Below, piece after piece: positions 1 to 7,604 of a stretch of 64,000 nt of DNA. Source of the DNA: Melioribacteraceae bacterium. GTDB lineage: Bacteria; Bacteroidota; Ignavibacteria; Ignavibacteriales; Melioribacteraceae. The first letter of the stretch is position 1, and every line of letters begins with the position of its first letter. The notes below the pieces were generated by a model. That model was not told the origin of the DNA and did not search any database. It saw nothing but the letters and a program-made list of their open reading frames with translations. The position numbers and the translations under genes are program-made. The stretch covers positions 372,001 to 436,000 of the forward strand of contig CP129490.1 in NCBI GenBank assembly GCA_030584085.1. The letters run 5' to 3'.

Positions 1-320
1 ACCCGTTTACTTATTTTACCGGCAAGTAAAATATCCTGGCTCAAGACCGCTGTTATTTCACTGTTGTCGAAACCGTTGAAGTCTTTACTTCCTAATATAT
101 TTTCGGCTTCAACTTCAAACTCGGGATTAGGCATTAAACCGCTCTGGATCTTTGCTGCTCCAAGCGCATCGATTTCATAATGTAAAGTTTTTAGTTCGGG
201 ATTATTCTGAACCGCTAATGAAACTGCTTTTTCAATAGTTAATTTACCGCTTGTTTGTCCGTTTGTAGATAAAGACAGAAGACTAAACAGTACGAATACT
301 ATACACATTACTCTGTGCAT
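1..320 (-). CDS. Outer-membrane efflux protein, TolC/CzcC type (3' end outside window)
   Basis: The visible N-terminal 106 residues begin with a signal peptide (MHRVMCIVFVLFSLLSLSTNG), followed by LTIEKAVSLAVQNNPELKT and a stretch ending SQDILLAGKISKR. The 'A-V-x-x-A-x-x-N-N-P-E-L' start and the 'Q-D-I-L-x-A-G-K' segment are typical of the outer-membrane channel component of RND metal-efflux pumps (CzcC/CusC). In such pumps it would form the trimeric exit duct. The gene runs off the left edge, so the barrel and most of the periplasmic helices are not seen. It lies downstream of an SmtB-type sensor and a small exported protein on the same strand, consistent with a Zn/Co/Cd or similar efflux operon. 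The metal cannot be read from this fragment. Confidence 0.85.
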   Translation of the reverse strand, partial: MHRVMCIVFVLFSLLSLSTNGQTSGKLTIEKAVSLAVQNNPELKTLHYEIDALGAAKIQSGLMPNPEFEVEAENILGSKDFNGFDNSEITAVLSQDILLAGKISKR

Positions 321-392
321 AAAAACTCCTTTAGTTTTTACTCTAATAATTTTTTAGAATGTTTTTAGGTTAAATAAAGTTTATGGTTGGTA

Positions 393-812
393 TCAAATGA
401 TGAGGGATACGGTAGTGTAATTCTCTAAGGGTTGATCTATTAATTGATAAAAATTATTTGAATAGAATCTGTCTTTATTGTTATAAGTTTCTATTGGAAT
501 AAAAGTAAATGTAGCAATGCAAACCGTTAATACAATTTTACTTTTGGGGAGGAACTGCTCTTCTTCAAAACAATTTTCTTCTAAAGATACATCTTCGCAA
601 GATTGTTGTTTTATTTCTACACCATCGGTCTGATCAAAATAATTTACGTTATTACATTCGGTACAGTCATCTACTTTTTCTATTGCTATATGACCATCAC
701 TGCCTGTGCATAAAACATACTCGGACATCAAGTCGTGAGCGAATGTCAGATGACTGATGAATATCAGTAGTAAAAGTATGTGGGTTGATTTATTTATAAA
801 ATTGTAATTCAT
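393..812 (-). CDS. Small exported Cys-containing protein in metal-efflux operon
   Basis: This 139-residue protein has an N-terminal hydrophobic signal (ILLLLIFISHLTFAHDL) that predicts export. The mature part carries several Cys residues (VLCTGSDGHIAIEK, DDCTECNN, QQSCED, EENCFEEE) and acidic patches that could bind metal. The start codon overlaps the stop of the upstream ArsR gene as TAATG, so the two are translationally coupled. Its position between a metal sensor and an efflux channel suggests a periplasmic metal-binding accessory. I do not recognise a named domain, so the metal-binding role is inferred only from Cys content and neighbours. Confidence 0.7.
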   Translation of the reverse strand: MNYNFINKSTHILLLLIFISHLTFAHDLMSEYVLCTGSDGHIAIEKVDDCTECNNVNYFDQTDGVEIKQQSCEDVSLEENCFEEEQFLPKSKIVLTVCIATFTFIPIETYNNKDRFYSNNFYQLIDQPLENYTTVSLII

Positions 813-1174
813 TACTCTTCAGTATGTTCTTTAATTTTTTCAATCGCATCATTGATATGTTTATCGTCAATGGAATAAAAAACCATTTTACCATCTTTTC
901 TATATTTAACTAATCTCGCATTTCTTAATAATCTTAATTGATGCGAAACAGTTGAAACATTTGAGTCCACCGCCGCTGCAAGATCGCAAACACAAAGTTC
1001 GCTGTTAATAAGTGATAGAACAATTTTCAAACGAGTTGGTTCCCCAAGTAATTTGAAAATTTCCGCCATCTCGAGAACTTGTTCAGTATCGGCAATTTTC
1101 TTTTGGGCTTGCGCGACTTTCTTTTCATCAACAATTTCAACTTCGCAAACCGGCGCAATCTTTTCTTTTTTCAT
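812..1174 (-). CDS. ArsR/SmtB-family metal-sensing repressor
   Basis: A 120-residue winged-helix repressor expected to leave its operator when it binds metal. The recognition helix region reads CVCDLAAAVDSNVSTVSHQLRLL. Both classical metal sites appear intact. An alpha-3-type set is formed by Cys10 (N-terminal), Cys61, Cys63 and Asp64. The alpha-5 set D-x-H-x10-H-x2-E is formed by Asp104, His106, His117 and Glu120. By my count these positions coincide with SmtB numbering, which points to Zn, Cd or Co sensing rather than arsenic. It is first in a minus-strand operon, and a perfect palindrome lies 15 bp upstream of its start codon, suggesting autoregulation. Family assignment is firm; the inducing metal is inferred. 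Confidence 0.93.
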   Translation of the reverse strand: MKKEKIAPVCEVEIVDEKKVAQAQKKIADTEQVLEMAEIFKLLGEPTRLKIVLSLINSELCVCDLAAAVDSNVSTVSHQLRLLRNARLVKYRKDGKMVFYSIDDKHINDAIEKIKEHTEE

Positions 1175-1188
1175 TCCCTAATGTAATT

Positions 1189-1212
1189 ACATTTGCACAT
1201 ATGTGCAAATGT
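1189..1212. promoter_or_regulatory. Perfect 24-bp palindromic operator upstream of the SmtB-like gene
   Basis: The half-site ACATTTGCACAT is followed immediately by its exact reverse complement, with no spacer. It lies 15 bp upstream of the repressor start codon on the minus strand. ArsR/SmtB proteins bind imperfect 12-2-12 type inverted repeats overlapping their own promoters, so this is the expected autoregulatory operator. The palindrome is seen directly; binding is inferred. Confidence 0.85.
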
Positions 1213-1238
1213 TATAGCTAAAGCAATAAGGTTTTCTT

Positions 1239-1421
1239 TTGAGTAGAATTTTTAATCCTCTGCGGTACATTTTTCGTCATTCCTTTTATTACGCATTAGT
1301 TCAACGTGGTATTTCACGGAATGCAGTAAAAGAATTGATGGGTCACGGAAATATTAAAACAACTCAAACTTGTCCGCCATTTGGCGGATTTGATCTCATC
1401 TTCAAAAAGAAAACCTATTAG
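1239..1421 (+). pseudogene. Tyrosine recombinase C-terminal remnant
   Basis: The open frame contains FRHSFYYALVQRGISRNAVKELMGHGNIKTTQ (cut here to its key parts: RHSF, NAVKELMGHGNIKTTQ), the H-x-x-R-like and L-M-G-H boxes of an XerC/integron-type tyrosine recombinase. Everything upstream of the active-site Arg is missing. The frame is broken just before the nucleophilic Tyr by an inserted TCCGCC...GGCGGA palindrome, after which the sequence is unrelated. It is therefore a dead fragment about 45 residues long. It sits at the border of the integrated element that follows and may mark an older integration event. Confidence 0.75.
1373..1388. repeat. TCCGCC palindromic repeat inside integrase remnant
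   Basis: TCCGCCATTTGGCGGA is a 7-bp inverted repeat with a 2-nt centre, placed exactly where homology of the integrase fragment stops. A related hairpin (CCGCCTCTGGCGG) occurs at 17610-17622 beside another gene remnant. This suggests a dispersed small palindromic element in this genome. Confidence 0.6.
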
Positions 1422-1454
1422 AAGCGGTTAATTTATTATAAAAATTTACACCTT

Positions 1455-1486
1455 AAGCGTACTCTTTTTACTTTAAGAGTACGCTT
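1455..1486 (-). terminator. 12-bp perfect hairpin overlapping end of the Cys-rich protein gene
   Basis: Arms AAGCGTACTCTT and AAGAGTACGCTT flank an 8-nt loop, and the stop codon of the minus-strand gene lies inside the structure. There is no strong T-run after it, so it may act as a transcript-end stabiliser rather than a classical terminator. Confidence 0.55.
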
Positions 1487-1691
1487 CAACATTGACCCTA
1501 ATATGTTCCGTTTTATTTCCCAAAACGTTACTTGAGCCGTTATTTTTTATACCCTTCCTATTAGGATTCTTACCCATACGGTAGAGGTATAGCGGACAAT
1601 CTGTAATAATACATTCTCGAACTTCTTTTTTAGAACCGCCCGAGCAATCAAAACAATGTTTCTTTATGGCTTTCACTGGTGTTAAGTGCAT
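1473..1691 (-). CDS. Small Cys-rich phage/mobile-element protein
   Basis: The protein of about 72 residues begins MHLTPVKAIKKHCFDCSGG and carries the pattern H-C-x2-C-S-G-G-S-K-K-E-V-R-E-C-x5-C-P-L-Y-x-Y-R-M-G-K-N-P. This matches a small protein family I know from phages and integrated elements in many phyla; its function is not established. The four Cys look like a zinc site. A longer frame is open up to 1871, but that would overlap the upstream gene by 77 bp. The ATG at 1691 has a good AAGGA ribosome site 8 nt upstream and gives the compact family length, so I chose it. It is the last gene of the element's replication block. Confidence 0.75.
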   Translation of the reverse strand: MHLTPVKAIKKHCFDCSGGSKKEVRECIITDCPLYLYRMGKNPNRKGIKNNGSSNVLGNKTEHIRVNVEAYS

Positions 1692-1794
1692 TTTTGTATT
1701 CCTTATATTTTTAATCATAAACTCTTGGCCGCAATTTCCTGTCAAAATTTTACCCGATAAATTCCATGCATAATTTCCGTCCATCCTGTCCAAA

Positions 1795-4119
1795 CTATGC
1801 AGCTTCCTTTTCTTCTTTCTTATAAAACCTAATATTCCTTTTCCCACCGGATTTACTTTCCTGTACCTCATAGTTTTTAACCTTACCCCAAACCTTCAAC
1901 CACCTGGTAAACTTGCTTTGAGTGAGTTTGTCGAAATCTTCATACTCTTTCTTGAAGCTTTCATATAATTCTTTCTTCTCATACTCTTTACCGATTCCAA
2001 TTATATCTTCCGCAAACTCAACGAATTCTTGACACGTTTCATCAATCATTTTTTTCTTATCAAGATTTACAAATTCATAAGTTACTAGTCCCTTCTTAAG
2101 GTACAACTGCAGACATCCAATCATAAAATTATCAAAGTTACTCCATTCATCATCAGTCCAACTTCCAAAGAAAGGCTTTCCAAAATCGTGCACGGGTCTA
2201 TGTGTCTTATTGTAGTAATCTGAAAACTCAATAATAAACTGCCGGTCCATTGTTGAATCATCAACTCCGGAAATCGAAAAGTTTGTTGATATAACTACTT
2301 TCGGCGATTCACTATAACCAATATGAATTTCATCTTTGTTTTTTCTTTCAATGGTAATCCCATCCGTAATAATCGAGAACAATCTTTCAAACGGAAATTT
2401 CTCTCTAATATCTTCAAATCCAATAATGTTTGTATCTGCCTTAACTCTCTGGAAAGCAAAATTCTTTGAAGGATTAAAATTTCTCCCATCTTCAACTACT
2501 ACATTCCTCACCTTAGATATTGACTTAATAACTAGACCTTTCCCGCTTCTGCCAAATGCGCCATCGCTTAACTTTTCATCAATAAAAACAATGGATTTTG
2601 TTATTGAAGGATCTTTATAGGTGTGCAGCAAATAACCAATTGCGCTTTTTAATGCCTCGTATCTTTTAACTTCGCTCCGGCAAACATTAAACAGAAAATC
2701 CTCAAATACACTTCGCCTACTGCTTTCAACAAAGTTTCGATCTATAATCTGCTTCTTCCAGATGTGTTTATTAATATTCTTATAGTTGTGAAAATCAATC
2801 CTACTTATACTCACTTCTACAAAACCATTCTTGAAATAAAAATACCCTGTATCAAAAGTGTCTTTATTAAACTCAATATTCCTGGTAATCAAAAATTCAA
2901 GAAACTGTTGTGTGAAAAGTTGATTTGCAGATTTAATTAGTGCCTCTATTATTTCATTTCTGCTCGTACCTTCAAATTCTTCCGTTGCCATTCGCTCCAA
3001 ATAGTTCATCACAAATTCTTTTACATCAACACTGTCAATCTCCTCAACAATGTTGTTTTCAACTCTTACAAATAGATGATTAGACTCCATCTTATATTTA
3101 CAGAAGCCTTCACTTTCCAGAAATTTCTTAAATCGAATCCGCGAGATTTTTATCTTTTCATTTTCACGAAACCAAAATTTTATTACCGGCTTTTTCCAGC
3201 CGTAGATTTCTGCAATGTGATAAATAGTTCCCAGCGTAACCCTGCCATCATAATCTTTAACAAGCGACTCAAATTTTTTCTTCAACTCAAGTTCGGTGTC
3301 ATTATAGCTTGGGTTTTTAAGACTCATTTCAATAAAATACTTTTCGCCCTGTTCGTTCAAGGGTACTAGTGCAAAACCGATTTTATACCACTCTTCATAA
3401 CTTCCATCCGGTAGATTATGAGAAAGATAATCAAGCGCACTTTCCAACCTTGTTTTATCATAGTAGACCTTTTCAGCTTTTCTACCATCTTTAGTATTTT
3501 TCACTTTGCTCTCTGCGCTTTGCGCCTCTATCACACAAAACTTTTCTAGGCACTCAATCACTTTATCTAATTCAACATAGGAGGGGGGTTCTTCTGGGTT
3601 ATCAAAGTAGAAATTATAAATACCACCACTTTCGTGCATTGAAGGAGGTAAAGCTGTTTGACAGTTTTTCCACCGTAATTCAAGATGTTTGCAGTAACTA
3701 TCTTTCTTTAACTTAAATTTATAAACCGCTTTTTCTCCACCGACTCTATGGAAAGGATTTCCCTCTCCCTCTGGGAGAGGGCTAGGGTGAGGGCTCCTGA
3801 TATAAATATGAAATCCTTCACCGCTCCCGCTCTGCACAACCCAACAATATTTTTCCGGTAATCCCAATTCCTCTAATATCAATTCAACAATCTCAAAATC
3901 CTCAACAACATCTAAATCAAGACATCGCCAATCGCTAATGCCCTGTATTCCGCCAAGTCCGGTAGAACCACTCCAATTCATCTTTTCAATATCATCTTCG
4001 GTTTGTATAGTATTCTGCCATCTGTCCCATTCAATCATTGGTCTTTTGCCTTTCAGCGGCAGTACATTTATTCCCATTCTACTTTTATAATTTTTAGCTA
4101 ATTTTTTATATGTACTCAT
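1795..4119 (-). CDS. Prim-pol / D5-like helicase replication protein of integrated element
   Basis: This 774-residue protein has an N-terminal archaeo-eukaryotic primase-polymerase domain: the acidic pair Asp68 and Asp70 in RCLDLDVV, the G-x-G-x-x-x-H box ending at His104, and the late PPSMHESGGIY segment. The middle resembles a primase C-terminal helical domain (WYKIGFALVPLNEQG). The C-terminal half has a P-loop (GRSGKGLV near residue 520), an acidic box (NIIGFEDI) and SPKVVISTN, as in D5/VapE-type superfamily 3 helicases. It would prime and unwind the excised element or phage DNA. Residues about 109-120 are an in-frame insertion derived from a G+C-rich repeat. It follows the integrase gene by about 50 bp on the same strand. 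Confidence 0.85.
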   Translation of the reverse strand: MSTYKKLAKNYKSRMGINVLPLKGKRPMIEWDRWQNTIQTEDDIEKMNWSGSTGLGGIQGISDWRCLDLDVVEDFEIVELILEELGLPEKYCWVVQSGSGEGFHIYIRSPHPSPLPEGEGNPFHRVGGEKAVYKFKLKKDSYCKHLELRWKNCQTALPPSMHESGGIYNFYFDNPEEPPSYVELDKVIECLEKFCVIEAQSAESKVKNTKDGRKAEKVYYDKTRLESALDYLSHNLPDGSYEEWYKIGFALVPLNEQGEKYFIEMSLKNPSYNDTELELKKKFESLVKDYDGRVTLGTIYHIAEIYGWKKPVIKFWFRENEKIKISRIRFKKFLESEGFCKYKMESNHLFVRVENNIVEEIDSVDVKEFVMNYLERMATEEFEGTSRNEIIEALIKSANQLFTQQFLEFLITRNIEFNKDTFDTGYFYFKNGFVEVSISRIDFHNYKNINKHIWKKQIIDRNFVESSRRSVFEDFLFNVCRSEVKRYEALKSAIGYLLHTYKDPSITKSIVFIDEKLSDGAFGRSGKGLVIKSISKVRNVVVEDGRNFNPSKNFAFQRVKADTNIIGFEDIREKFPFERLFSIITDGITIERKNKDEIHIGYSESPKVVISTNFSISGVDDSTMDRQFIIEFSDYYNKTHRPVHDFGKPFFGSWTDDEWSNFDNFMIGCLQLYLKKGLVTYEFVNLDKKKMIDETCQEFVEFAEDIIGIGKEYEKKELYESFKKEYEDFDKLTQSKFTRWLKVWGKVKNYEVQESKSGGKRNIRFYKKEEKEAA
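3761..3797. repeat. PSPLPEGEG-type palindromic repeat inserted in frame in the primase gene
   Basis: The segment reads CCCTCTCCCTCTGGGAGAGG and then GCTAGGGTGAGGGCTCC, a G/C-rich imperfect palindrome in an otherwise AT-rich gene. On the coding strand it yields S-P-H-P-S-P-L-P-E-G-E-G. This peptide is the well-known translation of a repeat scattered through many bacterial genomes. It interrupts the prim-pol domain just after its conserved His box without breaking the frame. Confidence 0.75.
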
Positions 4120-4172
4120 AATATTACTCCGTTAAATATTCTCTAAATAATTCCTTTCCGTATGGGCGAGGG

Positions 4173-5201
4173 CTATAGTCTATTAACCGCATCCCTCAGT
4201 TCGTCCAAATCAATTCCCGCATAATACCGGGTCGTTACATTTACAGAAGAATGACCGAGCAACTTTGAAACGGTAAATATTGGAACCTTATTACTTGCCC
4301 ATCGTGTAGCTGCAGTTGCACGTAAACAATGCCAGTGAAGTTCATCCGGTAGTCTTGCTTCCTTTATTACTTTCTTTAATGTTTTTGAAACAGTATCCTT
4401 TTTATATTGCTTTCCGTTACTCAGTACAAAAACAAATTCTCTCAGAATTTTACTCTTCTCAAGTTGCCGATTCGAATTCCTTAATAAGATTCTTTCCATT
4501 CTTTCATTAAAAGGAATCCTTCTCACTTTTTTAGATTTCGTTTTGAACAGTTTATTCCCAATGGTTATTACCTTATTCCTAAAATCGACATCGCTCCATC
4601 TCAAATTATTTTCTTCATCTAATCTTAATCCTGTTTCCACTGCAAAGAGAACCATATCCGCAATAACATCTTTGCCCTTTGCAGTGAGTCTTTCACAGAC
4701 GATTTTTATCTGATCCTCAGTGAATACAACCGGCTCATCTTTTTGTCTTTTGGGTAATTTTACTTTTAGGAAGGGGTTAGAAGAAATATAATTCCAGTCC
4801 ACGAAAACATTAAATATTGTTCTATATATTTTTAGGTAATTGTAACAACCGAGCGGAGCAGTCTTGGAAATCTTCATCATTAAATTTTCTGCATCTTTTC
4901 GCTCAATTGTCTTGAGTGCTCTGTTTCCTGGAATAAATTCTAAGAATCTTCTTTCAGCGGTCTTTGCAGTTGCAACAGATTTTTTTGAAAGATTAAACTC
5001 AATAAGATGATTGTACTCACTGAAACCCTGTTCAACAGTTATCGTTTCTTTTACAGTCTGATGATTTCCAATACCAAGCAATCCCGCAAGCAGCTTTATC
5101 TTTTCCATATCCTCAGCAGAAAAGTGTTTGAACATCTGCATAGGATCTATGTTGCTCCCGGTATTATGCATCTCACTATTTATGTTATTTAATCCTTCCA
5201 T
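4173..5201 (-). CDS. Tyrosine recombinase (integrase) of first element
   Basis: This 342-residue protein has an N-terminal SAM-like core-binding domain (about 60-150) and a C-terminal catalytic domain. All active-site residues are visible: Arg193 in TGLRLDEE, a Lys near 221-223, His291-x-x-Arg294, His317 in LLGHSS, and Tyr326 or Tyr327 in TTRYYAG. It should catalyse integration and excision of the element that carries the prim-pol gene downstream and the excisionase-like gene upstream. The first 50 residues are an extra N-terminal arm of unknown role. The attachment sites were not identified. Confidence 0.93.
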   Translation of the reverse strand: MEGLNNINSEMHNTGSNIDPMQMFKHFSAEDMEKIKLLAGLLGIGNHQTVKETITVEQGFSEYNHLIEFNLSKKSVATAKTAERRFLEFIPGNRALKTIERKDAENLMMKISKTAPLGCYNYLKIYRTIFNVFVDWNYISSNPFLKVKLPKRQKDEPVVFTEDQIKIVCERLTAKGKDVIADMVLFAVETGLRLDEENNLRWSDVDFRNKVITIGNKLFKTKSKKVRRIPFNERMERILLRNSNRQLEKSKILREFVFVLSNGKQYKKDTVSKTLKKVIKEARLPDELHWHCLRATAATRWASNKVPIFTVSKLLGHSSVNVTTRYYAGIDLDELRDAVNRL

Positions 5202-5306
5202 CTCAGTCTTGTTTTAACCCTTCCAAAGATTAATTATTTGCCAAAGTTTTTTACCAATCATCCAATCACTCAATCAACCAATCTTCGTATTTCCGGTTGC
5301 TGAGTA

Positions 5307-5325
5307 AATCACGATTTTTGTGATT
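5307..5325 (-). terminator. Small hairpin after the excisionase-like gene
   Basis: AATCAC and GTGATT flank a 7-nt T-rich centre, just downstream of the minus-strand excisionase-like gene. The stem is short, so terminator function is only possible. Confidence 0.35.
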
Positions 5326-5337
5326 GTATCGAAGCAC

Positions 5338-5643
5338 TTACGGTGGTTCCTCATCTTCCGTCTCAGCGTCTTGCGTCTCTACCTTTTGACTTTTATCTTT
5401 TTCCTTTTCACTTGTAACGATCCACTCATCCAACTCCTCTTTAGAAAAAAACAACATCTTACCCGTAGGACGATGACAAGGAATTATTTTCCTTGAAGTG
5501 AGTTTGTATAAATATGAGTGTGAAAAGCCGAGATAATCGGCAGCCTGGTTGAAGTTTAACGGTTTGTCGTTTTTCTTTCGTAGGAGTGCTTCTATTGAAG
5601 TTAATTTCTCAAGCACTTCATTTCGTTCTTTCCTTTGTCTCAT
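5338..5643 (-). CDS. Excisionase-like HTH (helix_turn_helix_17) protein
   Basis: The protein is about 101 residues long. Its core, NFNQAADYLGFSHSYLYKLTS followed by IPCHRPTGKMLFF and ELDEWI, is the MerR-like HTH_17 fold typical of excisionases and recombination directionality factors in Bacteroidota elements. The frame is open to a GTG at 5652, but the ATG at 5643 has an AGGTG ribosome site 6 nt upstream and is preferred. An N-terminal basic helix precedes the HTH and an acidic tail follows it. Its position directly upstream of the integrase suggests it controls excision or integrase expression. Confidence 0.82.
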   Translation of the reverse strand: MRQRKERNEVLEKLTSIEALLRKKNDKPLNFNQAADYLGFSHSYLYKLTSRKIIPCHRPTGKMLFFSKEELDEWIVTSEKEKDKSQKVETQDAETEDEEPP

Positions 5644-5743
5644 TTTTAACACCTAACATTTTGTTCTTGTTAGGTGCAAGTATAAAAATCAGAAAGAGGA
5701 TTAAATATTGGTAATCCTTGATACCAAGGAATTGAAGAGTGGT

Positions 5744-6256
5744 TTATTCTTGTTGGTGTATGTTTTTTATAATCTCAATAAGTTTATCTGCGTCTTTAGG
5801 TTTTTGTGTTTTATTTAGCATTAAGTTTTGCGCAGCCTGCCCCATCTGTCTATTATTAAATCTGTTACCTTTTTTATTTTTAAAATGGTTTGCAAGCAGA
5901 ACATATTTTCTATCCTCTTGAGAATCATCAATAAAATTGTTTTTTACTAATTGCTCATATAGATAAATCAATTGTCCCTCACTTCCTTTCCACCATATCA
6001 AATCTTCCAATCTGTATTCTTTAACCTCATTCTCTATTTTTTGTTGAAGCTCTTTAAGTTGGTCAATTAATTTTGGTCCCGGTTTCCCAATATCTCTATC
6101 CAACAAACAATTATCCAAATATTCGATTAGTTCTTTTATAGTTTTTTCTTTCTCAACATCATCTTTGATGTCTTCTATATAAGTTAGTACACTTTTATTA
6201 TCTCTCTCCAATAGCTTCTCAACCGCCAAACCCTTTTTTGTGAGTTTTTTCTTCAT
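5744..6256 (-). CDS. RteC-like / mobile-element associated helical protein
   Basis: This 170-residue, highly charged and largely helical protein has a C-terminal block (LEDLIWWKGSEGQLIYLYEQL, then a helix, then NRFNNRQMGQAAQNLML). The block recalls the C-terminal domain of RteC, a regulator of Bacteroides conjugative transposons, in which W-x-G-S-x-x-x-L-x-E-L is the signature. The N-terminal half is probably coiled coil. It lies upstream of the excisionase and integrase on the same strand, as RteC-like genes often do. The similarity is by eye and partial, so the assignment is tentative. Confidence 0.5.
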   Translation of the reverse strand: MKKKLTKKGLAVEKLLERDNKSVLTYIEDIKDDVEKEKTIKELIEYLDNCLLDRDIGKPGPKLIDQLKELQQKIENEVKEYRLEDLIWWKGSEGQLIYLYEQLVKNNFIDDSQEDRKYVLLANHFKNKKGNRFNNRQMGQAAQNLMLNKTQKPKDADKLIEIIKNIHQQE

Positions 6257-6406
6257 TTTTATTCTTTCAATTATTATTTTTATATAAATTTAGATAAATA
6301 ATAAATAAATTATAGTTTTCTTGCCACTCATTAAAGAAAGCGGGTGTGATAAAAACCTTCAGATATATATGAGAGAATATTTGGTACAATTCTAAATTAT
6401 TTTTTG

Positions 6407-7378
6407 ATGGAAATGAGTAAAATCAAACATCTTAAAATTATTGAAGAATATATTTCGAACCTTACAGATAAAGATTTCATCTCTTTCTGTGACAGATTGC
6501 TTTCAAGACTTTTCCCCAATGCAGTGCAAAGCTGCTCAATTTTGGAAAACGGCTATAATGTTATCAGCAATATTTTCTTTGTTGTTGTCCCAAACGAATT
6601 TGATGAATCGGTAACACCGGAATCGTTAATTCCAGATGATATTGAACAATTGGCTCCAACCGCGATTACATTCCTGTCTAAAGATTCATTCAGCGTTACA
6701 CCCGAACAAAAGAAAAAAATTAGAAAAAGAACCGGCGTTATTCGCATCGATATATGGGGACTCGAAACGCTAAAATTAAAGCTGAGTTCTTTTGAGCAAG
6801 AAGAACAATATTTTATAATTGATGATGATTCTATATTCACTCAGTTCCTTACTTCCGAACCTGATCTAACTGAAGAAATGGATATTATTGATAACATTTT
6901 TAATTTCATAAAAATCCAATCTAAGCCAATTACATCTATCCCGGACGAAAAATCGGAAAAGTATAACGGGATTGTTAAAAAAATAAAATATAATTTTGAT
7001 GCATATCAATCACGTGTTTTCGATATGTACCAGCTTACATATTACCATAAGTCTTTAGTGGAAAATTATTTTCGCGATACTTCAGTTAGCGATAAAACCG
7101 AAGTAATAACTCTTCGAGAATTTTTCCGTTCAAAGTATTGTGAGATTAGCAACTATCCTAAAAGCACTTATCCGGTTAATGACTTCAAGTTTCTGGAAAT
7201 GTTAGCCGATTCCTGTCTCGAAGATAAGTTCAAACAAAACGTAAAATATAAACTTTGGGCAAAAGCTGTTGTAATGTATTTTTTTGAATATTGTGATTTT
7301 GGTGCAAGAAATAAACAAGACACTATGGTTCCTAAAAATCCCGGCTTATTTGATAACTACAATGCGGACTTAAACTAA
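6407..7378 (+). CDS. ABC-three-component (ABC-3C) system effector/CTD protein
   Basis: A protein of about 323 residues opens a plus-strand operon. Its C-terminal half (about 190-300: FDAYQSRVFDMYQLTYYH ... KYKLWAKAVVMYFFEYCDFGA) looks like the C-terminal domain shared by effector proteins of ABC-three-component systems. The N-terminal 130 residues (beta-rich FVVVPNEF, IDIWGLETLKLKL) could be a divergent restriction-endonuclease-like domain, but I cannot point to a complete catalytic set. A TTG start at 6404 is possible; ATG at 6407 is preferred. Its stop overlaps the next start as TAATG. The identification rests mainly on context: a middle component and a DUF2326 ATPase follow. It probably acts as the toxic or nuclease arm released by the ATPase. 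Confidence 0.6.
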   Translation: MEMSKIKHLKIIEEYISNLTDKDFISFCDRLLSRLFPNAVQSCSILENGYNVISNIFFVVVPNEFDESVTPESLIPDDIEQLAPTAITFLSKDSFSVTPEQKKKIRKRTGVIRIDIWGLETLKLKLSSFEQEEQYFIIDDDSIFTQFLTSEPDLTEEMDIIDNIFNFIKIQSKPITSIPDEKSEKYNGIVKKIKYNFDAYQSRVFDMYQLTYYHKSLVENYFRDTSVSDKTEVITLREFFRSKYCEISNYPKSTYPVNDFKFLEMLADSCLEDKFKQNVKYKLWAKAVVMYFFEYCDFGARNKQDTMVPKNPGLFDNYNADLN

Positions 7379-7602
7379 TGCTGCTGCCAACTAAGTATGA
7401 AAATCTTAATAATAATGTGCTGATTCTAGGAGCACACACAATCCGGTATATTAAGAAAGGCGTCAACAATATTGAAGAACTTTTTCAAAAGTTAAAAGAG
7501 AATCATAATATTGATCTGGATTTATTCTTTGATGTTATTACATTTTTATGGTTAGCTGATATTATTGTTTATAAAAATTATTCTATCACTCTAAATAAAT
7601 AA
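7378..7602 (+). CDS. ABC-3C system middle component (MC6-like)
   Basis: This 74-residue protein starts MLLPTKYENLNNNVLILGAH and ends in a helix-turn-helix-like segment (DLFFDVITFLWLADIIVY). The 'M-x-L-P-x-K-Y' opening and the F-x-x-x-x-x-F-L-x-x-x-x-x-I end match the small middle component 6 of ABC-three-component conflict systems as I remember that family. It overlaps the upstream gene by TAATG and ends 2 bp before the ATPase start, so all three are co-translated. It is thought to bridge the ATPase and effector; no catalytic role is expected. Confidence 0.7.
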   Translation: MLLPTKYENLNNNVLILGAHTIRYIKKGVNNIEELFQKLKENHNIDLDLFFDVITFLWLADIIVYKNYSITLNK

Positions 7603-7604
7603 AA

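Noticed and set aside
1692-1871. Longer N-terminus for the Cys-rich phage protein
   Set aside because: It would overlap the primase gene by 77 bp and is not needed, since an AAGGA site precedes the ATG at 1691.
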